Below, piece after piece: positions 1 through 6,771 of a stretch of DNA of 8,896 bases; the stretch's first letter is position 1; each line of letters begins with the position of its first letter. This stretch comes from Anaerolineales bacterium (GTDB lineage Bacteria > Chloroflexota > Anaerolineae > 4572-78 > J111). The position numbers were made by a program, and so were the translations under genes. Location: the NCBI GenBank assembly GCA_012032575.1, contig JAAUSP010000304.1:1-8896 (forward strand), read 5' to 3'. The notes beneath the pieces are model-generated. The model had not been told where the DNA came from, ran no database searches, and was given only the letters and a program-made list of their open reading frames with translations.

Positions 1-643
1 CATGCTCTCCTGCAAGTTGCGCAGCAGATCAAGATGCTGGGCCTGGTGGTCACGTCGAGGGCAGTAGTCGGCTCGTCGGCGATGAGCAGCCGGGATCACA
101 CGACAGCGCCATCGCAATCATGGCCCGCTGGCGCAGACCGCCGCTCAACTGAAAGGCATACTCGTCAATCCGTCGTTCGGGCTTGGGAATGCCTACCTGG
201 CGCAGCGATTCAATGGCTTTCTCCCTGGCCTGCTGCTTATTCAGCCCAAAATGGAGCTGAACGGCTTCGACAATCTGGTTGCCGATCGTATGCACCGGGC
301 TGAAGGAGGTCATCGGCTCCTGGAAAACCAGGCCAATCTCCGGCCCCCGGATGGCCCGCATCTCTTTGCTGTTAGGGTGCAGCCGGGTCAGGTCAATTTC
401 CTCACCATTGGCGCGGCGCAGTTTAATCTCACCTTCCACAATGCGGCCAGGTTCATCCACAATCCGCAGGATGGACTGGGACGTCACACTCTTGCCGCAG
501 CCGCTTTCGCCGACAATGCCCAGCGTCTTGCCGGGATACACGTCAAATGTGGCCCCATCCACCGCTTTGACCGTTCCCTCATCCTGAAAAAAGTATGTTT
601 TTAGATTTTTTACCGACAATAACGTTTTGTGTCCGTTGTCCAT
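1..643 (-). CDS. Dpp/Opp-family ABC transporter ATP-binding protein (first ATPase), partial, two apparent frame breaks
   Basis: ATPase of an oligopeptide/dipeptide-type ABC importer, acting on the cytoplasmic face to power the two permeases encoded just upstream. Counting from the ATG at 643, Walker A GESGCGKS is at residues 45-52, the Q-loop FQEPMTS near 107-113 and the ABC signature LSGGLRQR at 166-173. The frame then breaks after ...ALSCDP near 91-96. In the next frame Walker B reads LLIADEPTTALDV, so one C is missing from a run (coding CCC where CCCC is expected). A second break lies near 46-49, after which ...QHLDLLRNLQESM is recovered by adding another C. The gene runs off the left edge. 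An in-frame TTG at 649 could also start it; ATG is preferred, though no strong ribosome site is visible. It follows permease C by 110 bp. The usual second ATPase (DppF-like) is probably beyond the window. Substrate is inferred from context, not from this protein. Confidence 0.9.
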
Positions 644-673
644 AGCCAAATATCCGCGGAAATTCTTTTCATA

Positions 674-730
674 CCGTGTTGCGTGTTGCGTATTCCGTCC
701 AATCTACGGAATACGCAATACGCAACACGG
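674..730. repeat. Long near-perfect palindrome (CGTGTTGCGT family)
   Basis: Arms at 674-698 and 706-730 are 25 bp each with a single mismatch, separated by a 7-nt loop. It fills the gap between the permease C stop and the ATPase start. As RNA it would form a very stable hairpin inside the transporter transcript. There is no T-tract typical of an intrinsic terminator on the minus strand, so an mRNA-stabilising or attenuating element, or a small interspersed repeat, is more likely. A related, interrupted copy lies at 2981-3048. Confidence 0.85.
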
Positions 731-753
731 ATTATAGTCTTTTACAGCCTTAA

Positions 754-1911
754 TCATCCATACGGGTCCGCCGCGTCGCGGAGGCCGTCGCCCATAAAAT
801 TAAAGGCCAGCACCGCGATAATAACGGGGATAGCCGGGATCAGCAGCCACGGTGAAATGGCCAGCGCCTGAATATTCTGCGCATCCTGCAACAATACCCC
901 CCAACTGATGGCGGGCGGGCGAAGTCCCAGGCCCAAAAAGCTGAGCGAGGTTTCGCTGATAATCATGGCCGGCAGCGCCAGCGTGGTCGCCGCGATGATG
1001 TGGCTCAGGAATGAAGGCACCATGTGCCGGAAGATGACGCGCATCCGGCTGCAACCGGACAGGCGGGCCGCCATAACAAAATCTTCTTCGCGCAACGACA
1101 GAAATCGCCCGCGCACCACGCGGGCCAACTCTGTCCAACCCAGCAGTGAGATGATGATGGTAATAGCAAAGTAGATCTGGTTGACGCTCCAGGTACTCGG
1201 CAGCGCCGCCGCCAGGCCCATCCACAATGGAATCGTGGGCATAGAGCGCAGAATCTCAATAATACGCTGAATGACCGTGTCGCTCATACCGCCGTAGTAA
1301 CCCGAAATGCCGCCGAGCGCCACCCCCAAAACCAGGCTGAGGGCAACGCTCACCAGTCCAATGACCAGCGAGGTCCGCGTGGCATACATCAGCCGGGACC
1401 ACACATCGCGCCCCTGCACATCCGTCCCCATCAGAAAGAGCGTTTCTTCTGCATCTGCGCCTTCCACGCTGATAAGATGGATGTTGGTGGGAATAAAACC
1501 TAACCACTTATACTCAAAACCAGGCCCAAAGAAACGCACCGGATATTTCAGGTTAGGGTCGGGGGCGTAGACCCGCTTGAACGTTTTGAGATCGCGTTTG
1601 CCGGTCATACCAAAAACGTGAGGGCTGAAGTCGCCGTTATCGAACCAGTAAATGGGTTGAGGAACCATCAGGGAACGCTGGGCCTCGGAAGCTTCGGGGT
1701 CAACGTAGGCCATAAATTCCGCATTCATGGCGATGAGATAAAAAAGGATCAGGACCAGAGTCGCCCCCATCGCCAGTTGGTGTTTGCGAAAACGCCACCA
1801 CATCAACTGCCATTGGGTGGCAACCGCAACCCGCTCCTCGGCCTGGGTGACAACCAACTCTTGCTCTTGTTCCTCCAGCTCCTGGGGAGGAGTCATGATT
1901 GATTCTGCCAT
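754..1911 (-). CDS. Dpp/Opp-family ABC transporter permease (DppC/OppC type) with enlarged N-terminal loop
   Basis: Inner-membrane permease subunit of the importer, 385 residues. It has a cytoplasmic N-terminus rich in Glu/Gln, a first membrane segment at about 47-68, then an extracytoplasmic stretch of about 95 residues (about 70-160). The transport domain opens with GTDVQGRDVWSR (162-173), the classic DppC/OppC entry motif. The ATPase-contacting EAA loop is at about 261-300 (ELARVVRGRF...AARLSGCSRMRVIFRHMVP). ETSLSFLGLGL (320-330) and the C-terminal FMGDGLRDAADP are family hallmarks. DppC proteins are usually about 300 residues, and the excess here is the loop. The ATG overlaps the stop of permease B as TAATG, so the two are probably translationally coupled. 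The substrate is probably a uronic-acid oligosaccharide, by context only. Confidence 0.95.
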   Translation of the reverse strand: MAESIMTPPQELEEQEQELVVTQAEERVAVATQWQLMWWRFRKHQLAMGATLVLILFYLIAMNAEFMAYVDPEASEAQRSLMVPQPIYWFDNGDFSPHVFGMTGKRDLKTFKRVYAPDPNLKYPVRFFGPGFEYKWLGFIPTNIHLISVEGADAEETLFLMGTDVQGRDVWSRLMYATRTSLVIGLVSVALSLVLGVALGGISGYYGGMSDTVIQRIIEILRSMPTIPLWMGLAAALPSTWSVNQIYFAITIIISLLGWTELARVVRGRFLSLREEDFVMAARLSGCSRMRVIFRHMVPSFLSHIIAATTLALPAMIISETSLSFLGLGLRPPAISWGVLLQDAQNIQALAISPWLLIPAIPVIIAVLAFNFMGDGLRDAADPYG

Positions 1912-2900
1912 TATTGCCTGCCTAACCGGATGCGCGGGTCAACCCACATCAACAATAAGTCGGAAATGAACGTGCCGATCACCGTCATAACGCCAAGCAG
2001 CAGCACAATGCTTCCGGCCAGAAATACATCCTGAGCAATCAGCGCCTTGAGCAGCAGCGGCCCCACCGTCGGCAGACTCAACACCAGCGAAACAATGATA
2101 CTGCCCGAAATGACAAACGGGAACAGATAGCCAATGGTACTGACAAATGGATTGAGCGCCACCCGCACCGGGTATTTCATAATCACCCGTGTTTCAGACA
2201 AGCCCCTGGCCCGGGCCGTCATCACGTAAGGCTTGCGCAGTTCATCCAGCAGATTAGAGCGCATGATCCGAATCATCTGCGCCGTGCCCCCGATGCCCAA
2301 CACAACCGCTACAATGGGCAGATGCTTGAGTAAATCAACAAATTTAGCCCAACTCCACGGCGCGTCGGCCAGCTCGGCTGAGAACAGACCGCCGACGTTG
2401 GCATCGAAAAACCGGAAACTGACGTACATCACGATGAGGGCCAGCATAAAGCCGGGGATGGCCAGGCCGATAAAGCCGATGAACGTGGCCACGTAATCGC
2501 CAATAGAATAGCGTTTGACCGCAGAATAGATGCCGATGGGCAGGGCCACCGCCCAGGTAAAAACGATGGCCGCCAGCGAAATGACAATCGTCAACACGAG
2601 CCGGTCGCCGATGACGTCAAGGACCGGCCGGTTCCATTCGATGGCCATGCCAAAGTTGCCCTGCATGATCAAGCCCATCCACCTGAAATACTGCATGTAG
2701 AGCGGCTGATCGAGCGCATACTGGGCACGGAGTGCCTGCGCCTCGGCTTCCGTCACCGAGTTCCCCGAAGACGACATCATGGCGATGTATGAGGTCACGT
2801 AATCGCCGGGGGGCAGTTGGATGATAGCAAACGAGAGGATGGTGATGGCCCAGATGGTCACAAGGGCCAGGATCAAACGGCGGATAATATAAGCTACCAT
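1911..2900 (-). CDS. Dpp/Opp-family ABC transporter permease (DppB/OppB type)
   Basis: Second inner-membrane permease subunit, 329 residues, a normal family length. It opens with the typical MVAYIIRRLILALVTIW membrane segment. The transport domain starts near residue 97, and the EAA loop lies at about 217-251 (LDELRKPYVMTARARGLSETRVIMKYPVRVALNP). The protein ends with LLLMWVDPRIRLG, the family's usual C-terminus. An AG-rich ribosome site (GAGAGG, 2916-2911) sits 10 nt before the ATG. The stop overlaps the start of permease C by one base. The gene lies 416 bp downstream of the binding-protein gene across a repeat cluster, so it either shares that transcript or has a weak promoter I cannot identify with confidence. 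Confidence 0.96.
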   Translation of the reverse strand: MVAYIIRRLILALVTIWAITILSFAIIQLPPGDYVTSYIAMMSSSGNSVTEAEAQALRAQYALDQPLYMQYFRWMGLIMQGNFGMAIEWNRPVLDVIGDRLVLTIVISLAAIVFTWAVALPIGIYSAVKRYSIGDYVATFIGFIGLAIPGFMLALIVMYVSFRFFDANVGGLFSAELADAPWSWAKFVDLLKHLPIVAVVLGIGGTAQMIRIMRSNLLDELRKPYVMTARARGLSETRVIMKYPVRVALNPFVSTIGYLFPFVISGSIIVSLVLSLPTVGPLLLKALIAQDVFLAGSIVLLLGVMTVIGTFISDLLLMWVDPRIRLGRQ

Positions 2901-2980
2901 AAAAGTTACACCTCTCTACCCTCCCCCCGCCTGGGAATAGGGAAGGGATAAGGCTATTCCAAGAAAATAGTTATTCAAGA

Positions 2981-3048
2981 CGTGTTGCGCCACCGGGGGC
3001 CTTCGGCTCTGTTGCGTCTTGCGTGACACAAACGGAACACGCAACACG
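2981..3048. repeat. CGTGTTGCGT-family palindrome, interrupted copy
   Basis: The outer arms CGTGTTGCG (2981-2989) and CGCAACACG (3040-3048) are perfect complements. GTTGCG occurs twice, at 2984-2989 and 3011-3016, flanking the 21-bp segment 2990-3010. Removing that segment plus one GTTGCG copy rebuilds a left arm that differs by one base from the left arm of the palindrome at 674-730. This supports a common repeat family with a small secondary insertion in this copy. Confidence 0.6.
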
Positions 3049-3061
3049 TTTGGACTTAAAG

Positions 3062-3143
3062 CCTATCCGAAAACCCGGCCGTGGCGACTGCCACGCCCGA
3101 CTAACGGCGGCGTGGCAGCCCGGCCAGCTAGTTTTCGGATAGG
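3062..3143. repeat. Palindromic element with nested hairpin (CCTATCCGAAAAC arms)
   Basis: Perfect 13-bp inverted arms lie at 3062-3074 and 3131-3143. Inside them is a second perfect inverted repeat, CTGCCACGCC (3088-3097) with GGCGTGGCAG (3109-3118). The double structure folds as a long interrupted stem. The short length, sharp palindromic ends and lack of coding content suggest a MITE-like or REP-like unit. No transposase is present in the window. Confidence 0.75.
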
Positions 3144-3177
3144 TTCTTATTTACAGGACTTACCCGGTGGGCCTAAG

Positions 3178-3284
3178 CATGTCATTTCGACCGAAGGGAC
3201 GCGAAGCAGTCCCTAATACCTCGTCTTGCACGAGGAATTTTGAGGGATTTCTCGCTCCCCCTACGGGTCGCTCGAAATGACATG
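3178..3284. repeat. TGTCATTTCGA-type interspersed palindrome
   Basis: Perfect 13-bp terminal inverted arms are at 3178-3190 and 3272-3284. Internal pieces also pair, including CCTCGT (3219-3224) with ACGAGG (3230-3235). From general knowledge, elements with TGTCATTTCGA ends are dispersed in many environmental bacterial genomes. On the minus strand this is the first strong structure after the binding-protein stop codon (33 bp away), so it may protect or end that transcript. Confidence 0.8.
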
Positions 3285-3316
3285 ACCGCGTTATTTAAAT
3301 CTTAGACCTCTCCAAA

Positions 3317-5462
3317 CTACACTGTCTTAAAGAAAAAAGTGATGGGCTGTGAAGTACAAGGCGTGCGCGCGTGCTGCGCGTTTACCTGACGTCCGGGGAT
3401 ATTGCCCACATTGTTCTTGACAATCCGCACGCCCATAAACGCCGGCGACTGGCCCACTGTGCCGATGCTCCACTGCTGTTCGACGATGATCTTCCAGAGT
3501 TCTTGCGCGTTCTTAATCTGGCCGGCTTCTTCCAGCCCGAATGCCTCCCGGTAGAGCTCAAAGGCGCGCAGCATTTCGGGGTCGGTTGGCTTTGTGCCCT
3601 GCTCGCCATTGGAGGCATACCACCTGGCATAGGCCATGCCCATGTGACATTCAGCCGGGTCTATCGGCAGGGCGTGGCGGGCAAAGAGGTAGAGCATTTC
3701 CGAACCATCGTTGGCCCAAATGAGGATTTGGTGTTCGTTGTTGGCGGTCATACCAAAGGCAATGTTGCGTTCGGTCTCCTTGACATTCACATCAATGCCG
3801 ATCTCTTTCCACTGCTGCTTGATCATTTCGCCAGCCTTGGTATAGGGAATGAACGACCCGCCCACGGTGATCATTTCAAGCTGCAGGCGTCCCTTGCCGT
3901 CGGTGCGGAGGCGGAAGCCATCGCTGTCTTTCTCGGTCAGCCCAACTTTGTCGAGCAGCGCGTTGGCTTCGTCTATGTTAAGCGTACACCACTTGGAGCG
4001 ATAGTCTACACCGGGGCTGTAAATGGTGTCTTCTGCCGGAGCTGTGGAGCCGGGTGTGCCCACGCCGAGCCAGAGGGCCTCGTTAAGCTGGTCACGGTCA
4101 ATACCCAGCGAGAGGGCGTGGCGGAAATCTTTGTTTTTGATCAACTTGGCAATTTCAGCGTCGCCTTCGTAGGCATTACCAAAGTGCAGGGTGGCGTCCG
4201 AGCCATTGAAGGCCGGGTCGAGATGAACGGTATAGTCACCTTTTTCGGCGTTTCCAGGAAACGGGCAGCTTGTCCAGGCCCATGTGGCGTTCCTGGACGT
4301 CGTACTCGCCGGCAATGGCCCGCAGGTTGGCCACTTCGACGTTCTCGGCCAGGGTCATGGTGATCTTGTCAATGTACGGCAGTTGGTTGCCTTCGGTATC
4401 TACGGCCCAGAAGTACGGATTGCGTTCCATGGTCCAGGTAGGCGTATTGATCGGACTGGTCGTCCGCCAGGGCGTCATTGTCGGCAGGTCGGGATTGAGC
4501 GCCCAACTGTACCTGTTCTTGAGCAGAGACAACCAACTGTCAAAGCCCTCATCCGTAGCCATTTGGGTGACTTCTTCTTCGGATGAGTACTTGGGCAGGA
4601 ATTGTTTGAGGTAATGGGCCGGGCAATACCCACCGCCAAAAGTTCCGAACGCGCCGCGTGTGGCAAAGCCGGCGCCGATGCCGGTGCTGCCGGCCAGGAC
4701 ATAGGTAAAGTAGGGATAGGCTTCCGGGAACTCAAAGGCTATGGTAAAGTCGTCAATCTTTTTCATGACGCCCGGTTGGCCGTTGATTTGCATTTCGGGG
4801 AAGGGTGTGGGCACGATTTCCGGGTTCGAGTAGATATCCTCGTACCAGAACATAAAGTCGTCGGCGGTCAGGGGTTGGCCGTCAGACCATTTGGCCCCCT
4901 GGCGCAGGAAAATGGTGATCGTCGTACCATCTTCGCTCACCTCCCAACCTTTGGCCAGCGCGGGCACAATCTTGGAGCCGGTGTAGTCAAAGTGTAATAT
5001 TTTATCGTTGGAGTTAATGCGGTTGCCGTTCTCGTGATCCGCCGGGCCGGTGAAGGCGCGCCGCCAGGTGCCACCATACTGACCAATCTCTGCCAACGGC
5101 TGAATAACCATCACGTCTTCGGGACCGGGCAGCCGTTCTTCGACCGCAGGCAGGTCGCCGGCTTCGACCAGTTCGGCCAGCATCGGCGCTTCGGCAAATG
5201 TTTTGGGGAACTCTGCTACATCGAGGATAATGGTGGGGCCTTCGAGTTTGCCGACCAGCCCGCCGAGATCATCAGCTTGAAGGGCAGCAATCGCCGGGGC
5301 GACCCCTGTGGCTGTAGGGGCCAATGGGGGGGGAGTTCCAGCAGCGGCTGTGGCTACTTGCGGCAGATAACCGCCAACAGCTACCGAACCTGTGGCCAGC
5401 GCGGCCAAACGCAAAAATTCGCGTCGGGAAACGCGGTTGGACTTAGACCTCTCCGTCGTCAT
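3317..5462 (-). CDS. Tat-exported extracellular solute-binding protein, family 5 (Dpp/Opp type), one frame break
   Basis: Binding protein of the importer, about 710 residues after repair. It has a twin-arginine signal: SRREFLRLA (residues 12-20) precedes a hydrophobic stretch to about 42, with no lipobox Cys, so it is exported folded by Tat. The mature part contains family-5 features such as GQYGGTWRRAFTG, LAKGWEVSEDGTTITIFLRQGAKWSDGQPLTADDFMFW and, later, FRHALSLGIDRDQLNEALWLG. The frame breaks near 4250-4262. The conserved reading PVFLENAEKGDY returns if one T and one A are restored to a TTT and an AAA run. The C-terminus ...PITFFFKTV is normal for the family. A strong ribosome site (AGGAGG, 5478-5473) sits 10 nt before the ATG. 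Members of this class often bind oligosaccharides, not peptides, and the operator shared with kduI points to uronides. Ligand not proven. Confidence 0.93.
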
Positions 5463-5499
5463 TTTAGTAATACCTCCTCGTACTCTAAATAATTATGTA

Positions 5500-5525
5500 G
5501 TTCATTATTTGAACTGGTAGTTCAA
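5500..5525 (-). promoter_or_regulatory. Operator of the transporter operon, three alternating half-sites
   Basis: Read on the minus strand: TTGAAC (5525-5520), TACCA, GTTCA (5514-5510), AATAA, TGAAC (5504-5500). The first two half-sites form a perfect 6-5-6 palindrome and the last two a 5-5-5 palindrome. Half-sites repeat every 10 bp, so they face the same side of the helix. The site begins 12 bp after the -10 box and covers the expected start of transcription, which fits repression. The same arrangement occurs before kduI (6746-6771). The regulator family (IclR- or GntR-like, for example) cannot be told from the site. Confidence 0.8.
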
Positions 5526-5537
5526 CCTACGAACATT

Positions 5538-5566
5538 ATTATAACATTGCTTGTCTGGATTGTCAA
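5538..5566 (-). promoter_or_regulatory. Perfect sigma-70-type promoter of the transporter operon
   Basis: On the minus strand the -35 box TTGACA (5566-5561) and -10 box TATAAT (5543-5538) are exact consensus with a 17-bp spacer, and TGT just before TATAAT gives an extended -10. Transcription should begin near 5530, inside or just before the operator, giving a leader of about 70 nt before the binding-protein ATG. Confidence 0.88.
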
Positions 5567-5599
5567 GAAAAAATAGATATTTTCGTAATGAGGCTAAAC

Positions 5600-5629
5600 T
5601 TGACAGATTTCAGATAGGTGCATTAGACT
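5600..5629 (+). promoter_or_regulatory. Candidate promoter of the lyase-family gene
   Basis: TTGACA (5600-5605) is an exact -35 box; TAGACT (5624-5629, 18-bp spacer) matches four of six -10 positions. It would start a leader of about 60 nt. No copy of the three-half-site operator overlaps it. An inverted repeat TTGTC (5647-5651) / GACAA (5661-5665) lies just downstream and could be a separate control site. This is the weakest of the three promoters in the window. Confidence 0.5.
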
Positions 5630-5698
5630 AAACCTGTTAAAAACACTTGTCAAATTTTTCGACAAATTTTGATCTACTTCCGAAAGGTATTCATCCCC

Positions 5699-6601
5699 AT
5701 GTCCAAATCTATCTTTAACGGCCTGATTCCCCCGCTGTTAACCCCCTTATTACCCGACGATTCGATTGACCGGCAGAGTGTCCAGCGCCTGATTGAGCAC
5801 ATTTTAGCCGGCGGCGGCAACGGCGTTTTTGCCCTGGGCAGCTCCGGCGAAGGGCCATTTTTGAGCCTGGCTCAACGGCGCGACCTGGTGCAATACGCGG
5901 CTGAAGCGCTGCATGGGCGGGGGCTGCTGCTGGTGGGTGTTTCTGAGACCAGTGTGCGACGGGTCAAAGAGGTAATGATCGCGCTTGACCTGCCCGGCGT
6001 GGATGCCTTTGTGGTGACTGTGCCGTTTTACGGCCAATTCAGCCAGCCCCAGATCCAGCGTGATTTCTTCACCGCCGTTGCCGACGAGTCTTCCCGGCCG
6101 CTACTGCTCTATAATATTCCGCAGGCCGTCCACGCCGTGGTCGAACCTGAAACCCTGGCCGAACTGAGCCGGCATCCCCGGATTGTAGGCGTAAAAGACA
6201 GCCATGGCGACATTGAACGGTTTCAACGGCTGGTCTGGCTAAGCCAGGAAACGGATTTGGCCGTGTTGCAGGGAGCCGAGTCAATGGCCGGGCTGAGCAT
6301 GGCCGCCGGGGCCGATGGGCTGGTCTGCGGGCTGGGTAATATCGTCCCAGCCTGGTTTACGGCGATCATTGAGGCAGTTCGCGCCAACCGGCTGGAACAA
6401 GCTCAAGAGATACAGCAACGGGTGGTGGCTTTGGGCCGGCTGCATACGTGTAGCCATTGGTTGAGCTGCATGAAAACCGCCGCCAGTCTGTTGGGGCTGT
6501 GTGAGCCGCTGGTTTCCGCGCCTATGCCCAGGCTGTCGGCGGATGAAACGGCGCGTATTCGCAGCTTGCTGCAAGAGCAGGGATTGAGTCCGATTCGCTA
6601 A
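5699..6601 (+). CDS. DHDPS/N-acetylneuraminate lyase family enzyme, probable 2-keto-3-deoxygluconate aldolase
   Basis: A (beta/alpha)8-barrel class I lyase or dehydratase of 300 residues, the normal family length. Visible motifs are GSSGEG (47-52, binds the pyruvate carboxylate), YNIP with Tyr138 as the catalytic tyrosine, and GVKDS with Lys166 as the Schiff-base lysine. The end APMPRLSADETARIRSLL is typical. All the catalytic residues I can place are intact. True dihydrodipicolinate synthase is a biosynthetic enzyme; here the gene stands between an importer and kduI/kduD, whose product KDG is the natural substrate of family members such as archaeal KdgA and E. coli YagE. Splitting KDG would give pyruvate and glyceraldehyde without phosphorylation. 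A dehydratase or another sugar-acid aldolase remains possible. ATG at 5699 is chosen over an in-frame TTG at 5669 because a GAAAGG site (5682-5687) precedes it and family similarity starts at IFNGLIPPLLTP. Confidence 0.88.
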   Translation: MSKSIFNGLIPPLLTPLLPDDSIDRQSVQRLIEHILAGGGNGVFALGSSGEGPFLSLAQRRDLVQYAAEALHGRGLLLVGVSETSVRRVKEVMIALDLPGVDAFVVTVPFYGQFSQPQIQRDFFTAVADESSRPLLLYNIPQAVHAVVEPETLAELSRHPRIVGVKDSHGDIERFQRLVWLSQETDLAVLQGAESMAGLSMAAGADGLVCGLGNIVPAWFTAIIEAVRANRLEQAQEIQQRVVALGRLHTCSHWLSCMKTAASLLGLCEPLVSAPMPRLSADETARIRSLLQEQGLSPIR

Positions 6602-6611
6602 ATCACCATGA

Positions 6612-6688
6612 TGTCATTGCGAGCCGCAGGCGAAGCAATCCCCCACCCCAACAGGGAGATTGCTTCGGCCTACGGCCTCGCAATGACA
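6612..6688. repeat. TGTCATTGCGAG-type interspersed palindrome after the lyase gene
   Basis: Outer arms TGTCATTGCGAG (6612-6623) and CTCGCAATGACA (6677-6688) pair perfectly, and inner arms CGAAGCAATC (6631-6640) and GATTGCTTCG (6658-6667) pair perfectly, with near-complementary sequence between. The loop is 17 nt. It starts 10 bp after the lyase stop codon and ends 19 bp before the kduI -35 box. It could shield kduI from read-through as a terminator-like hairpin, although no strong T-run follows. This kind of element is dispersed in many environmental genomes. Confidence 0.82.
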
Positions 6689-6707
6689 TTTTCATCGTTA
6701 TAAATCC

Positions 6708-6736
6708 TTGACAACTCTCCTTGCCAGTGTTATAAT
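6708..6736 (+). promoter_or_regulatory. Perfect sigma-70-type promoter of the kdu operon
   Basis: TTGACA (6708-6713), 17-bp spacer and TATAAT (6731-6736) are all exact consensus, with TGT before the -10 as an extended element. The same TGTTATAAT core is found in the transporter promoter. Transcription should start near 6743, leaving a leader of about 100 nt before kduI. Confidence 0.9.
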
Positions 6737-6745
6737 GTTTAGTAA

Positions 6746-6771
6746 TTGAACTATCAGTTCATTATATGAAC
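6746..6771 (+). promoter_or_regulatory. Operator of the kdu operon, same three-half-site design as the transporter operator
   Basis: TTGAAC (6746-6751), TATCA, GTTCA (6757-6761), TTATA, TGAAC (6767-6771). Fifteen of the first sixteen bases match the transporter operator, and the half-site spacing is the same. It starts 9 bp after the -10 box and overlaps the expected transcription start, so a bound repressor would block a promoter that is otherwise close to maximal strength. Confidence 0.8.

Larger units (their letters stand above)
2901..3316. other. Gene-free interval packed with palindromes between binding protein and permease
   Basis: No credible coding region is visible on either strand in these 416 bases. 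From right to left along the minus-strand transcript the interval holds a TGTCATTTCGA-type palindrome (3178-3284), a 13-bp-arm palindrome with a nested hairpin (3062-3143), an interrupted CGTGTTGCGT-type palindrome (2981-3048) and a small hairpin with 7-bp arms (2934-2940 / 2954-2960). The placement, just after the binding-protein gene of an ABC operon, is where processed or attenuating RNA structures commonly set higher expression of the binding protein than of the membrane subunits. That role is inferred. Confidence 0.7.

Noticed and set aside
34..604. Plus-strand open frames across the ATPase region
   Set aside because: They run opposite Walker A and the ABC signature of the ATPase and have unlikely composition.
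2920..2980. Separate promoter for the permease genes
   Set aside because: The best pairs, such as TTGAAT or TTGGAA with TAGCCT or TATTCC, match consensus poorly compared with the three promoters found elsewhere in the window.
2901..3316. CRISPR array or tRNA gene in the repeat-rich gap
   Set aside because: The repeats are palindromes with unlike sequences and no regular spacers, and no cloverleaf could be folded by eye.
3371..4363. Long open frame of 330 codons on the plus strand opposite the binding-protein gene
   Set aside because: It is antisense to well-conserved family-5 binding-protein sequence, and its translation shows no recognisable domain; it is a by-product of GC-rich codon use.
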